NCBI GenBank assembly: GCA_030770425.1
Contig: JASJFT010000005.1
Location: 310,001-374,000 of the forward strand
From: Darksidea phi
Lineage: Eukaryota > Ascomycota > Dothideomycetes > Pleosporales > Lentitheciaceae
Length of the DNA stretch: 64,000 nucleotides
Direction of reading: 5' to 3'
Shown here: positions 21,602 to 32,527 of the stretch, piece by piece
Numbering within the stretch: position 1 is the stretch's first letter
Layout of the letters: each line of letters begins with the position of its first letter
Notes under the pieces: model-generated
Database searches by the model: none
Seen by the model: only the letters and a program-made list of their open reading frames with translations
Told to the model about the DNA's origin: nothing
Made by a program: the position numbers and the translations under genes

Positions 21602-22487
21602 TTACGCTGCAGCAGCCTCGCCCCTCGCCAGCCGCAAAAGCTCCTCCTCCCTCCGCACCTTCATCAACTTGTCTCGAACCTCGATTCTATCCTTCTCGCT
21701 CTTCTCCTTGAAGGCTGCAATCTCCTTCTGCTCCTCTAGCTCCTGCGGCGTGGCCTGGATTACCGTCGCGCCCGTCTTTTCGATCAGTAGATCTAGGATT
21801 TCACTCTCGTGCTTCATCTTAATGTCAATGGTGTGCGTGGGTGTGGATATGTCGGGTGTGAGTGTGTTTTGCGCATTGGGCGTTGCGGGCGGCGGCGTGG
21901 GGTTGGAGGTTGTAGGAGGACTGGTCGAAGAAGGGTTTGAGGTGTAGATGTGGAGGAGGGAGGGGCCTTCGGCGTCGTGGTGGCGGTTTATGGCCACGGG
22001 GATGGTGGGGTTGCGGTACTTTATTCGAGGGAGCATTTCACGCCAGAAGTGTCTGTATGTCTTGTCAGTATCGCGCCCTTGATACTGTCCAGCCTCTCTC
22101 TCTCTCGAACATCAAGGCTTCTGAAATGATGTGACAGAATTCCCGCTGGTAGAGAAGCAAGCCATTGAATCCATACCTAGCCCCTCGATGGCCCCCGGTG
22201 ATCTTCGTATTGAACTCCATACTGATCTTCGTCACCTCTTTTGGCAGTACGAGCGCGCCTGGTCCGACTCGTATCCATAAGAGCTATTTCATAATCATTA
22301 GTGCTGGTCCTTCATCTGCATGCTTCCGAGCGTTTGGGTAGGGTACGTAGGATGGTTTCGGAGGCGATGCGGAGAACTGTATACCTTCTGTCAAAGCCGT
22401 TAGCATCGTTCTATTACCCATGTAAGCATTGCGTGCTGAAGGGCTTACTTCGCGCAACTTGCGCATCCGTTTTATTATGTGCACCAT
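21602..22487 (-). CDS. mrp49: Mitochondrial large-subunit ribosomal protein mL61 (Mrp49-like)
   Basis: Three exons: 22487-22449, 22283-22177 and 22052-21602, giving 198 residues; intron 1 is 165 nt, long for this window. The reading MVHIIKRMRKLRE joins to LLWIRVGPGALVLPKEV, then TGGHRGAR and HFWREMLPRIKYRNP. This is the L51/S25/CI-B8 domain of Mrp49, a component of the large mitoribosomal subunit. The domain is followed by a Pro/Thr/Ser-rich linker and a charged helix (EEQKEIAAFKEKSEKDR) that probably forms a coiled coil. The upstream frame starting at 22610 reads through the intron and is not used. No separate presequence is visible; the basic N terminus may serve. Confidence 0.82.
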
Positions 22488-22953
22488 GGTGAATGTGTGT
22501 TGATTGGGGATGTCGTTGCGGAGCTTGAAGCGTCGCAAAGGTTTGGAAATCCTGGTCCGAAGTTCAGCCGACGCGTCTGATGCGTCACCCGTTGGACTCA
22601 TGTTGACCATCAGTGTTCAAACTAGAGCATAATCACACCGAGCCCGAATTATTGAGGCTATGAAAATATAGACTACTCATACTGGAGCTTCATCCCTCGC
22701 TGCAAACTTACTAACAACCCCTATGTTTTTTCCTGTGCGCAATATACCCATCATCGCACCATGACCGTAAACAGTGCTTAAGCACATCGAATTACAAGTG
22801 AATACCCATGAAAATCCGGCCCGAACGAAACCAAGTCTACATCCAAGAGTCCAGGTTTGCCATTTAGCGACTTAACCCGGCCTGATAACGCTACATCAAT
22901 CGACAGATCTCCATTACCACATAGAATCGGAAGGCGACAAGAAGAGTATTCGC
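22488..22953. other. Short intergenic region
   Basis: It lies upstream of the mL61 start and downstream of the secretory-protein stop; both genes are on the minus strand. It should hold the mL61 promoter. Nothing else is recognised. Confidence 0.5.
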
Positions 22954-23894
22954 CTATTGCGCTGGGCGTGCACCCGCCTGAGCACTCGGCTGTGGTCCCG
23001 TACGACGGCCCCTATACATGCATTAGTACCTAGCGCTTCTGAGCGAGAGTGCATGAACTTACATGAAGGATCTGCTAAGGAATGAGATAAGGATCATGGG
23101 CAACCAGGACGGCATCTTCGAGAAAGCCCAAAAGACATAGCCAACTGGGATCGCCAGGTTATACTCCTGAAGAGGTCCATTGAACGGGTGGAAGATGCCC
23201 TCATACGGCGGCTGTTTCTCTAGCCCTTCGTCGACGACAAGGGCCTTGATGGTTTCGGTGGTAGTAGATGTGCGGTTCAAGGGAACGTATCGGACGGTGG
23301 TCGCCGGCGCGGATTGATCGGCCAGAGGCTTCGGGATTGAAAAATGGTAAAGCGAGGGCGGGGCGACGGACCAGGAGTTGCAGAGAATAGGTTGCGCATC
23401 GCAGTCAACGATGGCGAACTTGGGAGGGTTGGGCCGAGCCGCTAGAAGAGGAAGAGAAGTCTAGTTAGATGTTAGCCGATAGTTCATGCGCCTTATAATC
23501 ACGTTATTAGGAAAAGACAAGCTGATTCCATGCGAGATGCGCTGCTTAGAAAAGCGATCGCACTTACGTTCCACGCCTTTGTTGTGTTGCCGCAGAGGCC
23601 ATAGCAAGTAGTATTGCCGCCGGTGATGTACACCAGCCATTCTTGCGTAGTCGGCGCGGTGGCGGCGGGGTCGACAGTCAACGTCTCCTTCCAGTTCTCC
23701 AGCGTAAGCTCATGTTGTATTTGTTCCGCGACCTTGCCTCGCACAGCATCAGCTGGCGACGGCGCGGCGGGGACTGCCGAGGACACAGCAGCGGATGCCT
23801 GATTGAACCATCCTTTGAGCTTATCGACGAGCGGGACCTGATCTTGGGCAAGAGCGAGCGCCGAGAAGGCGAGAAGAAGTGAAGAGGAGCGCAT
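22954..23894 (-). CDS. Secretory-pathway membrane protein, thioredoxin-fold-like, function unknown
   Basis: Exons 23894-23568, 23460-23063 and 23011-22954 give 260 residues. The N terminus (RSSSLLLAFSALALAQ) is a signal peptide. Then come a short amphipathic stretch, the segment ELTLENWKETL, and EWLVYITGGNTTCYGLCGNTTKAWN. That last segment has two cysteines four apart at the place where a thioredoxin fold would have its active-site loop. After intron 1, PPKFAIVDCDAQPILCNSW fits a beta strand and a further Cys pair. A hydrophobic segment (LAIPVGYVFWAFSKM..LPMILISFL) near the C terminus would anchor it, followed by a short basic tail. Similar proteins occur across filamentous ascomycetes, but I know no demonstrated role. 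Confidence 0.7.
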
Positions 23895-24485
23895 GTCGAG
23901 CTGTGTAGAGAGTGGTTATGGGAGAATGGATGATGTCGCTGCCTTGGGGCAATGTATGATAGGATGCAGTGGCAGACAGGGTCCTTGTCTCGGAGGCGTG
24001 CGTTCGCGCGATAATTTGTGGGGACTCGACTGTGAAACGGAAATGCGGGGGGGTAAGGAAGGCGTGGAAGAAGCTCCCGAGTCGTGTTATGTCCTGTACT
24101 TTGCAAGTGTGCGCGCGTGGAAGAAGATACAGGATCCCGGATAGACAGGCAGAGGGAGAGATGGGGTCGAACGGTGGAAGGCAACAGCCTCTGTGGTAAA
24201 CAGTGGTGATGCTGGTTTCTGGCTGCTTGGCGATCTATGCCATTTTGGGGGCTGCGAGATTATGACCGAGCGCACGAGCCCGGTTCGCTTCAAAGCGCCA
24301 CACTCTTGCGCCGATTGGTTGGGGTTTTGTGCTGCTGCGGCATTTCCAAAACAACCCTCTCCATCTTTGTTTCTCGTCCGTTCTTCGTCTCTTCATGCTC
24401 TGTCGCTCTTTTGCCGTGTCAATTGTGTGCTGAGCGTTCGGAGCCATCACCACCGATTCCCGGGACCCCTTTCAACACCTTCACC
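23895..24485. promoter_or_regulatory. Divergent promoter region of two secretory-pathway genes
   Basis: Both neighbours begin at its borders and are transcribed outward; both encode proteins with signal peptides. The right half has CT-rich tracts (TCTCCATCTTTGTTTCTCG) before the ATG at 24486. Shared regulation is possible but only inferred. Confidence 0.5.
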
Positions 24486-25666
24486 ATGCGCCTCCTCTCT
24501 CTGCTCGCCGTCTTGAATATAACCCTTGGCGCGTCTGCAGGACCAGCCGTTAAGAGGCAAGGTGAGCGCCTCACGGCCTTCGTTCGCAGGACCTGGATGC
24601 TAACCACCAGATTTGGTAGATGAGAGCATTTCAACCACACCGACGAGTTCGTCCTCGACTTCAAGCAGAACATCCTCGTCCACCATGGAAGACCCATCCT
24701 CTGCCCTACAAGCGACCACCTTGAGCGATGGCAGTACGACTACGGTCGAGGTCGATCTTTCCCAACCAACTGAAAGCAGCAATGCCGCCACCACTTCGGG
24801 AACTGAGGAGCCCTCGTCAACCTCGTCCTCAGGCACTGGGGAGTCTGTTCCTGCCAGTACCGGCTTCCCTACCTGTGACGATCCCAATGCGAAGCCGTTC
24901 TGTCTGCCGCTCAACATGTCTACGCTCTACGTCGGCAAGACGTACATTGTGACGTGGAACCCCAAATTCGCCCAGAACTCAGACTTCGGCCTAAACTCCA
25001 CCGTCCAGATCAAGATGCAATGGGCGAACGATACAGATACGGAGACATACAGCTCAGAGAAAATACCGAACGGTATGGGCCACACTACGGTTAATATGGA
25101 GAAGGAATGGTTGCAAGGTATGCCTTCCATGTCCCGGTTCCTGCTCTGTGAGCACTAGCTAACGGGCCAACCCGGCAGGCTATTCCATTTACAATCTATC
25201 GTTCCGCGCCCAATATTTTGAAATTGGCAAGGAAGCCAAAACTTACGACGGTCCCATGTTCACTCTAGAGAACGAACCGCCGAATCATTACCCGCCGCCA
25301 CCGCCAAACTCGATCGATAAACAAGGACTGTATATCGGTCTTCCTATAGGCCTAGCCTTTGTGGTGGCCGTAGTGGCCGGCTTGTTCATTGGTATGCGCA
25401 AGAACCGAATCATCGGCATTGGGAATATCATGGGCCGTCGCAATCGCGGTTACGGAACGGGCAAGAGTCGCAGACAGCGTCTGGGTTTGGGCAAAAAAGG
25501 GGCGATTAGGCTTGAAGACAGGGGGGCTGTACCGCAATACAACGATGCACGCGGACACTCTCGCGGGGACAGCCTCGGCAGCCTTGTAAGCGATGATGGC
25601 ACTCCCCCGGCGCCTGGAACAAATCACTTCCGCGACGAGATTGATAGGCAGCGCACTGGTCGGTAA
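24486..25666 (+). CDS. Type I membrane protein, Psg1-like (Pma1 stabilisation in Golgi)
   Basis: Exons 24486-24561, 24620-25117 and 25179-25666 give 353 residues. A signal peptide (LLSLLAVLNITLGASA) ends near a KR pair that could be a Kex2 site. A long Ser/Thr-rich, probably O-glycosylated region follows. The lumenal domain has DDPNAKPFCLPLN and LYVGKTYIVTWNPKF, matching the conserved core of yeast Psg1 (YKL077W), then FRAQYFEIG. A single transmembrane helix (YIGLPIGLAFVVAVVAGLFIG) precedes a basic cytosolic tail (RRNRGYG..KSRRQRLGLG). Yeast Psg1 helps the plasma-membrane H+-ATPase Pma1 through the Golgi. Family assignment is by motif resemblance; the Ser/Thr region is much richer than in yeast. 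Confidence 0.7.
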
Positions 25667-26581
25667 TCGTGACGTGGCTTCCGGAAGTGTGAGAATGAAC
25701 ACTCTCCGTAATGTGAGCCAACTGCGGTATAAGCGTATGTAATTGGTATTTGTTGAATTATAGCAACGATGTACGAAGATATGTATATAATGGCAGAAGT
25801 ATTGGGGATTGAGCGCGGTCAACGCTCCGTGTACGATGTCCTGGTGCTATATAGCACAATCACCCGAACGTGCAGATAGAGGCCAGGCTCTTTTCATGGT
25901 ATAGAATTCTATAGGGTATCATATTGGTCGACACCGACACCCATCCAAGACCTGCTACTATCGCGCTCTCGCTTTTCTGGGAAAGGTAGTGTTGTGGTTA
26001 TAGGAATAGTGCCTGTTCCTCTACCACGTTGCAATACAGTGTTGCTACCCTAGCCTTTCAGCTGCAAGATGAAAACATTTCTGCTATGGTGTCGTGCTCT
26101 TTGCATGCTTCTGGGTTGGTCCGACTTCGGACGGAATCTTCCCCCAAGGCGCACTGCCAACTGACCTCTCTCCGAAAACAGGTCCGGTTCCGAAAGCTTA
26201 TGTAGGGCGATATCTCTTCGCCATCCTGCAGGCTCGGGCTTCACCGCCGCTGGCCATAGTGTTGTATTCGGGTATTTTTGCTGCACCCTCGCTGGGTATC
26301 AACCATAGGTGCAAAGTCTCCTAGGTACATTAGCCCTGCAGACCATCTTGAAAACCCTGCGGTCCGATCCCGCCCACTTTGGGTTCCTCGAGACTAGTCG
26401 CTGTGTGTTTGGTGCACGGTTTCGGGCAATCCGCTTCGCTGGGATCGTCCACCCGCTAGATGGTGTTGCCATTGTCTATGGCCCTGCATGTCTTCCCGGC
26501 TTTCGCTGCGTTGTAAGCTTGCGTTGGCTGCTGTCCACCGACTTTGTCCTCATGTGCGACAAGCATCGATATTTGCGGCTG
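25667..26581. other. No gene recognised
   Basis: The stretch lies between the Psg1-like gene and the ankyrin/NLR island. Only short frames are seen. It may carry further decayed parts of the NACHT-like fragment that follows, but no motif supports this. Confidence 0.4.
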
Positions 26582-26932
26582 TCATGTTATCGACATGTGA
26601 CGAGGTGTTGCTAAATCTTCCTTCATGCGCGTCGCACGAGTTACATGATCTGTCACGTCGACAGTATTCGTGTCTGCAACACAATTATACAACGCTGTTG
26701 CGCGGCCTTTGTATCCAAGCAGTGCTTTGAACACGGCTTTTGGCCCCGTGTCATGCGCGTCGCACACTGTCTGAAGTCCTGGGACGAACGAACGAATCGG
26801 ACGGCCCGAGCCATTCTCTTCGCCCAAGTTGTCGAGCTCGATTCCATCGATGATCAGTACGACACGCCTATCGGAAGTGGAGAGGATGTCGCGGAGCAAG
26901 TTGATTCGGCGTGACATGGCTTTTGGGTTCAC
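26582..26932 (-). pseudogene. NACHT/STAND ATPase-like fragment
   Basis: The frame reads RINLLRDILSTSDRRVVLIIDGIEL. Its hydrophobic strand ending in D resembles the Walker B strand of fungal NACHT-type STAND ATPases. It continues with FKALLGYKGRATALYNCV and AVDVTD-like spacing (NTVDVTDHVTRATRM), as in the region just after Walker B. The open frame starts with GTG, has no Walker A motif upstream and ends abruptly. I take it as a small surviving piece of an NLR gene, consistent with the ankyrin/ZZ relic next to it. Whether it was once part of the same gene is uncertain, since it lies 3' of the ZZ finger. Confidence 0.4.
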
Positions 26933-27285
26933 AACAGCAGCTTAGATAGGACTTCAGTGTGGGGCTATCATAACAGCGCAGTCTCTTCGCCTTCATGAAG
27001 GGTAATATATACTAGTGTACATCAGGAGGCCCATTTCTCGAAAGCCTTAACATTGAAGAGATATCGATTAGCCGGCTTAAGCAAGATAGGCTCAAGTCAC
27101 TTGCTCTTCCACTGAAATCCTCCCCCGAGTCTGTGATGCATAATTGAGATGTGTATAATCCAGCGGAGGGATACATATAGGAAGAGGAAGACGGAATGTG
27201 ATTCGAAAATAACACTGAACGTAACACCAACTGCGGTTATTGTGCAGAGTACCTTGTGCAGAGGGCCTCTCCCCTTCCATATCCG

Positions 27286-29405
27286 TTAGGTCTCAATGGG
27301 ATCACGGGCCTCGAACTTGTGATGCGGAAAATGTATATATGCTCCGTGCTCGAAACACTTGAAGCATAAATTCCACATGACGCAAGTCGCGTGTCCGCCA
27401 GTGCACACGTAGCGGTCCCCGAAAGTTGACTGCAGTCTCAAGTGTCAGCACACGCGTCTGAGGTTTCATGATGTAGGCCCGGCGACAGTTTTGAACTTAC
27501 GCAATTGCAACTCGTACACTTTCCAAGCATGCCCCACCCCGCCTTGGCCGGCTTTGCTCTGTCGGTAGTGCTTGCGATTTCCAGTTATCATGTATTGCAA
27601 CGTGATAAGGGAGCCAGCTTGCGGGCCGCATGGTCCTCTCCGTAATTCTGGCGCCGTTGTCGATTAGAATTTCCACCAGCTCGTCTCTCCGGGATCGGCA
27701 AGCCCAGTGAAAGGGTGTCGAACCGTCGATGTCGACCTTGTTGATCAACGAGCTGGTGAGTCGTTTGTCCTTAAGCACTTCTTAGACAAACGAGATATTT
27801 CCAACGCCACAAGCAATGTGCAGAGCGTTGCGGCGTTGATGATCCCTAGAGGCGATACTTGACGTGTCGCTCGTGAGTTCCTTTGCTGATTCCCAGTTAT
27901 CACCTAGTGCGGCTAGATGTAGAGGAAGCCGGCCCATCATATCCCGGTAATTTTTTAAGCCACTCTGCTGGTTAAGAATGATAGTTACTATCTTTGTCTG
28001 CTGAGAAGGCTGCGGCGTGAAGGGCGGTGCCCCAGTAGCCCTGGAGCGAGTTGGTGTTGAACACTCCTGAGCTGTTCACGGCGCGGGAGTCGAGCCCTCT
28101 CCGTCTTTACCGCTCTGAAGGACCGGTCTCGCCCCCCATTCGATAAGCGCCTTCACCTTTGCAGGAGAATCTCTTTGGCTACCGAGTGCGGCCTGGAGTG
28201 CCGTGCCGTAGCATCCTCCAGCCTCGTTCACATTGACCTGATCTTACAATTTGACCGGTCCCAGATTCGGCACAGTATATGGAACGAGCCGTAGGCGGCA
28301 GCATACGTAAGAATTGAACCTATTTCGTAATCGCCCTCACGGATGACGGGATCAAACTCATTCCAAACCTAAACAAACACATCGAACAAACTTGGTCCGG
28401 CCCCTTTGATAACCAAGCGCAAAGCTTCCGTCGGCGTGGGAGTTTCACCTGGAGGGAAATCACCCGCGTCCAGATTCCTCATTTTGTCGAAGTGCTCTAG
28501 AAGCACCTTTAGCACACTTGTAGACGACCACTTCACGGCCAATTCGAGGAGACTAGAGTGCATGTACCAGAAGCCAGACAGACGCGTTACTGCGCCGTAT
28601 TCGAGTAGCAGCCGAACCCCCTCTTCTTTTTTATAAAACATTGCTTCCGTCAGCATTCTCCTATTGTTTTGGAGTCGGGCCTCGGCGACGCGCCTGCATC
28701 CAGGAGCACCCTCATTGACTCTAAAGACGACGATAACGATGCGATGGCAAGGGGCGTCAACCCCAACTTGTCGGCCGCTTCTAGATTGGCCCCCCGCAGC
28801 AACAAAAGCTGGACTACACGTGGGTGGTTGAGTTCGGCGGCATAGTGAAGTGGTGTCTTAGCGCTTTTGTCCTTAGCATTGACGCGCTCCTTGCGAAGTG
28901 CTAGATCTATACTGGTAGCGGCCTTGAGAATCAAGTCCAGGGTGCGTTCCAGCCCATGATTTGCGGCAAGGGTGAACCGTGCAGACGAACCTGTATCGGC
29001 CATTTGGCTCATGTGCTTGAACTCGTCACTTTCCATCAGATCTGCCACTAGGGATGCTTGTCCTTAGTGACAAGCAACATGAAGAGCGTTCCAAGGATAA
29101 GACTCCTCTAGAGAGGGTAGGTGTAGGTCACCAATCAAATTCAATATTCTCTTCACAAGGTCTCTGTCGCCATATTCGCAAGCAACTTGCAAAGCAGTCC
29201 CGAGGCCCGATGTGCCAACATCTTCCTTCTTGTGCCCAAGATGGTAGGTTGGAACCAAGGCCAAGAGCTCCGTTGTTGCGCTTGTATTTCCAATGGCGAT
29301 GGTAGTCAGTAGGATTTTGACAAAGCTCTGATGGACGAAATTGCCGCCGTCAAACTTTGTGAGCGAGGCACGTAAGTTGTCTGAGGCTGCGGCGATAACT
29401 CTCTC
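27286..29405 (-). pseudogene. Ankyrin-repeat protein with C-terminal ZZ-type zinc finger, broken
   Basis: Reading leftward from about 29405, the frame gives STLERVIAAASDNLR and GTALQVACEYGDRDLVKRIL, stops at TAA 29066-29064, then continues in the same frame with KTPLHYAAELNHPRVVQLLL and LGLTPLAIASLSSS. The frame shifts near 28655 (VRLLLEYGAVTRLSGFW), meets TAG at 28371-28369, and further stops occur near 28080 and at 27784-27782. TPFHWACRSRRDELVEIL is the last ankyrin unit. After an intron the end reads KCTSCNC joined to GDRYVCTGGHATC and LCFKCFEH, a Cys/His pattern of a ZZ finger, ending at TAA 27288-27286. Ankyrin-ZZ tails are typical of fungal NLR-like proteins. The many lesions show it is dead. 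Confidence 0.75.
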
Positions 29406-29412
29406 TAGAGTG

Positions 29413-31747
29413 CTAGACTGCCGGCAGGTATCGGAGGGTTTCTCTCTGACCCTTTTTTACATTCTCATCGTTCGCCTCATTGGTTTCCATTCCCTGTTCT
29501 TCGTGAGCAGGACCGCTTCTCGGCAGGGGAACCTGTAGGTAAGATGCATGGATAAAGGAGACCCATGGGTACTGACTGGCTTTGCCTCCAGATGTACTTT
29601 GCGCAACTGCGATATAACACGTCAGTTCGCCCACTCGATGCTTGCATTTCGTTCCCCAATGTACCTGTTTCAGTTGTTGCAACCCTTGTTGATCAGCCCA
29701 ACTCGAAAGAACAGCATTGATCCCCGTCGAGTACAGCCATAGCTCCGTTATGTTTTCCGCTTTCTCAAGAGTCTGAACAGAGATGTTTGGCCGTCTCCAA
29801 TTGAGATAGCGGACGTCACCCAGCATGCTCAAGCAATTTTTAATGGTCGTCTCGCTGCAAGGGAACGCGTGGTTGTCCTCTATTACCAGCATTAAGACTC
29901 GTTTCACCCTTTTAGTCTCCCTCAACCACTGGAAGAGTATTTCGAGCGCAGCGGATGAGTTGTCTCTCCAGTCCGCTTGTGCCTCAGGCGTCGTCGGCGG
30001 TTCTTCGTCCACATTCTGAGTGGGTGTCACCTTAAATTTGACGTAGGCTAGCGTTGACATGAACTTGAAGTTAGCATAATGCTCCTTAGTCCTTACGGTA
30101 ATCCTGCCGGTAGGGATGAAGACGTCATAACACCCGTCATCCTCGGAGGAAACTGAAATACGTCAGCAAGCCTCTTGACCGCCCACATGCAGCAAGTATT
30201 TCATAAAAAGGTTAACCGGCATACCTTCCGCGACAATGTTTTGGTCGGTGGTGGGCTCGGGAAAGAGGCAGAGGCGAGCGTCTGCATAGCTCCCGATGCG
30301 GAAAGCCTCCTCCCAGAGCATCTCCTCCACCTCCACAGAGAGGCGAAACCAATCTCGAGGCGGGTGCAGTGAACAGTCCTCGACATTCTGTTGCGGCTCC
30401 AGTTCCGGCAGGGTTTCCGTTCGAACGGTGGTACCTTCGTGGTATACCGAGCTGTTCCCCTTGGGCGGTCTTAGGGAACAAGCGTTTGCAAGCGTTTCAC
30501 CTTGACCAGAATTATCTGAAGAGTTTAGGTTTTGTAGTTTTCACATTTCCTAATAGTGATATTGATGAATCGACATTTTGATTACCACCTCCTTGTACAA
30601 CCTTCGTGTTGGTACCAACGCCAGATTCTGTTTTATCTTTCGGGCCGTTAGGTAAAGGTGCTTTCGGCTTGTGCTGTTTGTGGTCCATGTTGAAGCCTTG
30701 GTTTTTTCTCTTGAAGTCTTCCCGGGCCATGACGTGGTGGTTGAATGGTGACCTTCCAGTGTTGTTATAGATAGCAAGGGCGCGGGGGCACTTGCGAATC
30801 AGAGCGCATGCGATCCGGGATCGCCGTTCCTTGAGGTGCTGATAATCCTTGTCGATTTCCCAGCACCGATTACAACAGTCCGACGGTTGCGTGGCGTTGC
30901 TAGGTTGGGCAACCGGTGCGAACCCGTCTAAGGGGATTCTAAGCGCTGGCGTCTTGCACGTTGGGGCCGGTGTCAGGTATCTGGGGTTTTTAGGATTTGC
31001 GCTATCCACAAGTTCGAGCGCATCGTGTAGAGGAGTGTTTCCATTCTCCCGCCGCCTCGCGAAAGTTGCGTCGTCAGCGAGCTCAATGAGCGTCTTAGCA
31101 ACGTCGAGGTCCTGCATCAAGGCCAGATGGAGGCAGGTCTGCTCTTTTGAGTTTGTCCGGGAAAGGATGTCCCCGGCCCGCTTCTCGGTCAACTTGCCGC
31201 TCTTGATGCCCTCCTCTATGGATTTGCAGAACAGTGCCGTGAAGGGAATGTCAGGTGCGGTGGCTGCATGCAGTATCGTGCCTCCATTGCTTCCAGGTAA
31301 TTGTTCCATGAATTGATCGAAGTTCTCTGGAATGGCGAGTTCCAGGAGAAACTGCTTGCGTTTTGCTGAAAACAGCATCTCGGTTTTGTCTCTCGAGACA
31401 CTCCCTCCGTGTACTAGCACCTCATGAAGAAAATTGAGCAGGCGAGGCTCTTCGGTCCAGGAAACGATCTTCTTCTTGCAACTTTCACGTAATTCCTCGT
31501 CGGTCTCCAATCTTTCGACGTCTCGTACGGTGTTCGACATGTCAAAGAAGAAATCGTTTAGCGCCTTCTTACGTTCCGCCAACATATCCTCGCTCTCTTC
31601 GTCATCGTCAAATTTGGAATGTTGCCGTCCGGTCATTGTAAATGCAAAATTCGGTTCGTTCGGTGCCGTGGGCTGCAATGAAGGAAAACCACGGTCGAAG
31701 CTGTGCGAAGGTAGTGAAGCCATTTGGACATATGTCCCCTCAGTCAT
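29413..31747 (-). CDS. Ankyrin-repeat protein resembling the N-terminal part of fungal ankyrin-subtilase proteins
   Basis: Exons 31747-30586, 30515-30225, 30152-29665, 29606-29577 and 29532-29413 join in frame to 696 residues. Ankyrin-like units include GTILHAATAPDIPFTAL, QTCLHLALMQDLDVAKTLI and GNTPLHDALELVDS. The second half has LRETKRVKRVLMLVIEDN, VRYLNWRRPNISVQTLEKA and ITELWLYSTGINAVLSSWAD, then a 30-nt exon giving LRKVHLEAKP. From memory of the family, this block directly precedes a subtilase (peptidase S8) domain in fungal ankyrin proteases. Here it ends after only 39 more residues with no catalytic Asp, His or Ser motif. Possible further 5' exons upstream do not join in frame. Function is unknown; a role in non-self recognition is only guessed from its company. 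Confidence 0.7.
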
Positions 31748-32527
31748 CTCACGAGTATTATATTTAACCGACTTCTGCTCGCTTATATCCGCATTCGCCG
31801 ACTAGAAATGATTGCCTCAGCAAGATGAGACAAGTTCCACGATAGCGCGTAACGAGCATGCATACCTTTAGCCATATTTTCCACGAAGACAATGGGCAAA
31901 GATCTCTTAGTTTGGATTCTGGTACCCAAAGCCGTCAATAGCTTAGTTACATTGTCATCGGGTCCGACTATGTCCTTTGCTAGTACCGCAAACGCGGAGA
32001 ATGACCCGGCTAAGAAGTCCAAGTTGCCGCGTTGCGGCAGCTGAGGTTGCAACGGGGTTTACGGGATCGCGAAGGTGTTGAAGAAATCACTTACCACCGG
32101 CTGCCAACCAGCCATTATGTACGCGAGCAGAAAACATGCATACCAAGAGACTCCCACTATGAAACCCCCCTCCCCCTTTTAACCAATATATGGCTGGCCC
32201 TCGAGCGTGCCTCGCTTGACTAGGTGCAAACCGACTACAAAGGATGATGAGCTAAGATGAAGAAAGCGAATAACGTTTAGCGTCGAGGCAACGGTTGCGC
32301 TTTATGCATCTCATCAATTTATATGGAGGGTTAATGGAGTAATTCCCTCGCACAGAGTAGAAAGGGTGCTAACAGCGGGCTTTGGGTAGGAGGTGCGTGC
32401 TGAGATGTTCACAAGACCGTAACTAAACTCTTTCATGCTATGTCCCGAAAATACGCGCACGACTACAAATACAAGAGTACCCAAACACATCATCATCATC
32501 ATTATGTAGCAACGCAACGCAAACACT
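31748..32527 (-). other. Upstream region with an orphan exon-like segment
   Basis: Minus-strand sequence 32115-32095 (ATG GCT GGT TGG...) followed by gtaagt, and 32040-31866 bounded by cag and gtatgc, look like two exons. The second reads FLAGSFSAFAVLAKDIVGPDDN and LPIVFVENMAK. The next acceptor at 31802 would lead into a frame continuous with the ankyrin gene, but the phases disagree by one base. Either the ankyrin gene starts at 31747, or the 5' exons carry a frameshift. The remainder (32116-32527) shows nothing. Confidence 0.4.

Noticed and set aside
22284..22610. Separate 108-residue gene starting at 22610
   Set aside because: It reads through the first exon and the 165-nt intron of the mL61 gene; the splice-consistent start is 22487.
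29055..29080. Inverted repeat GCTTGTC...GACAAGC at the TAA of the ankyrin relic
   Set aside because: Seven-base arms inside a former coding sequence; likely chance, no mobile element around it.
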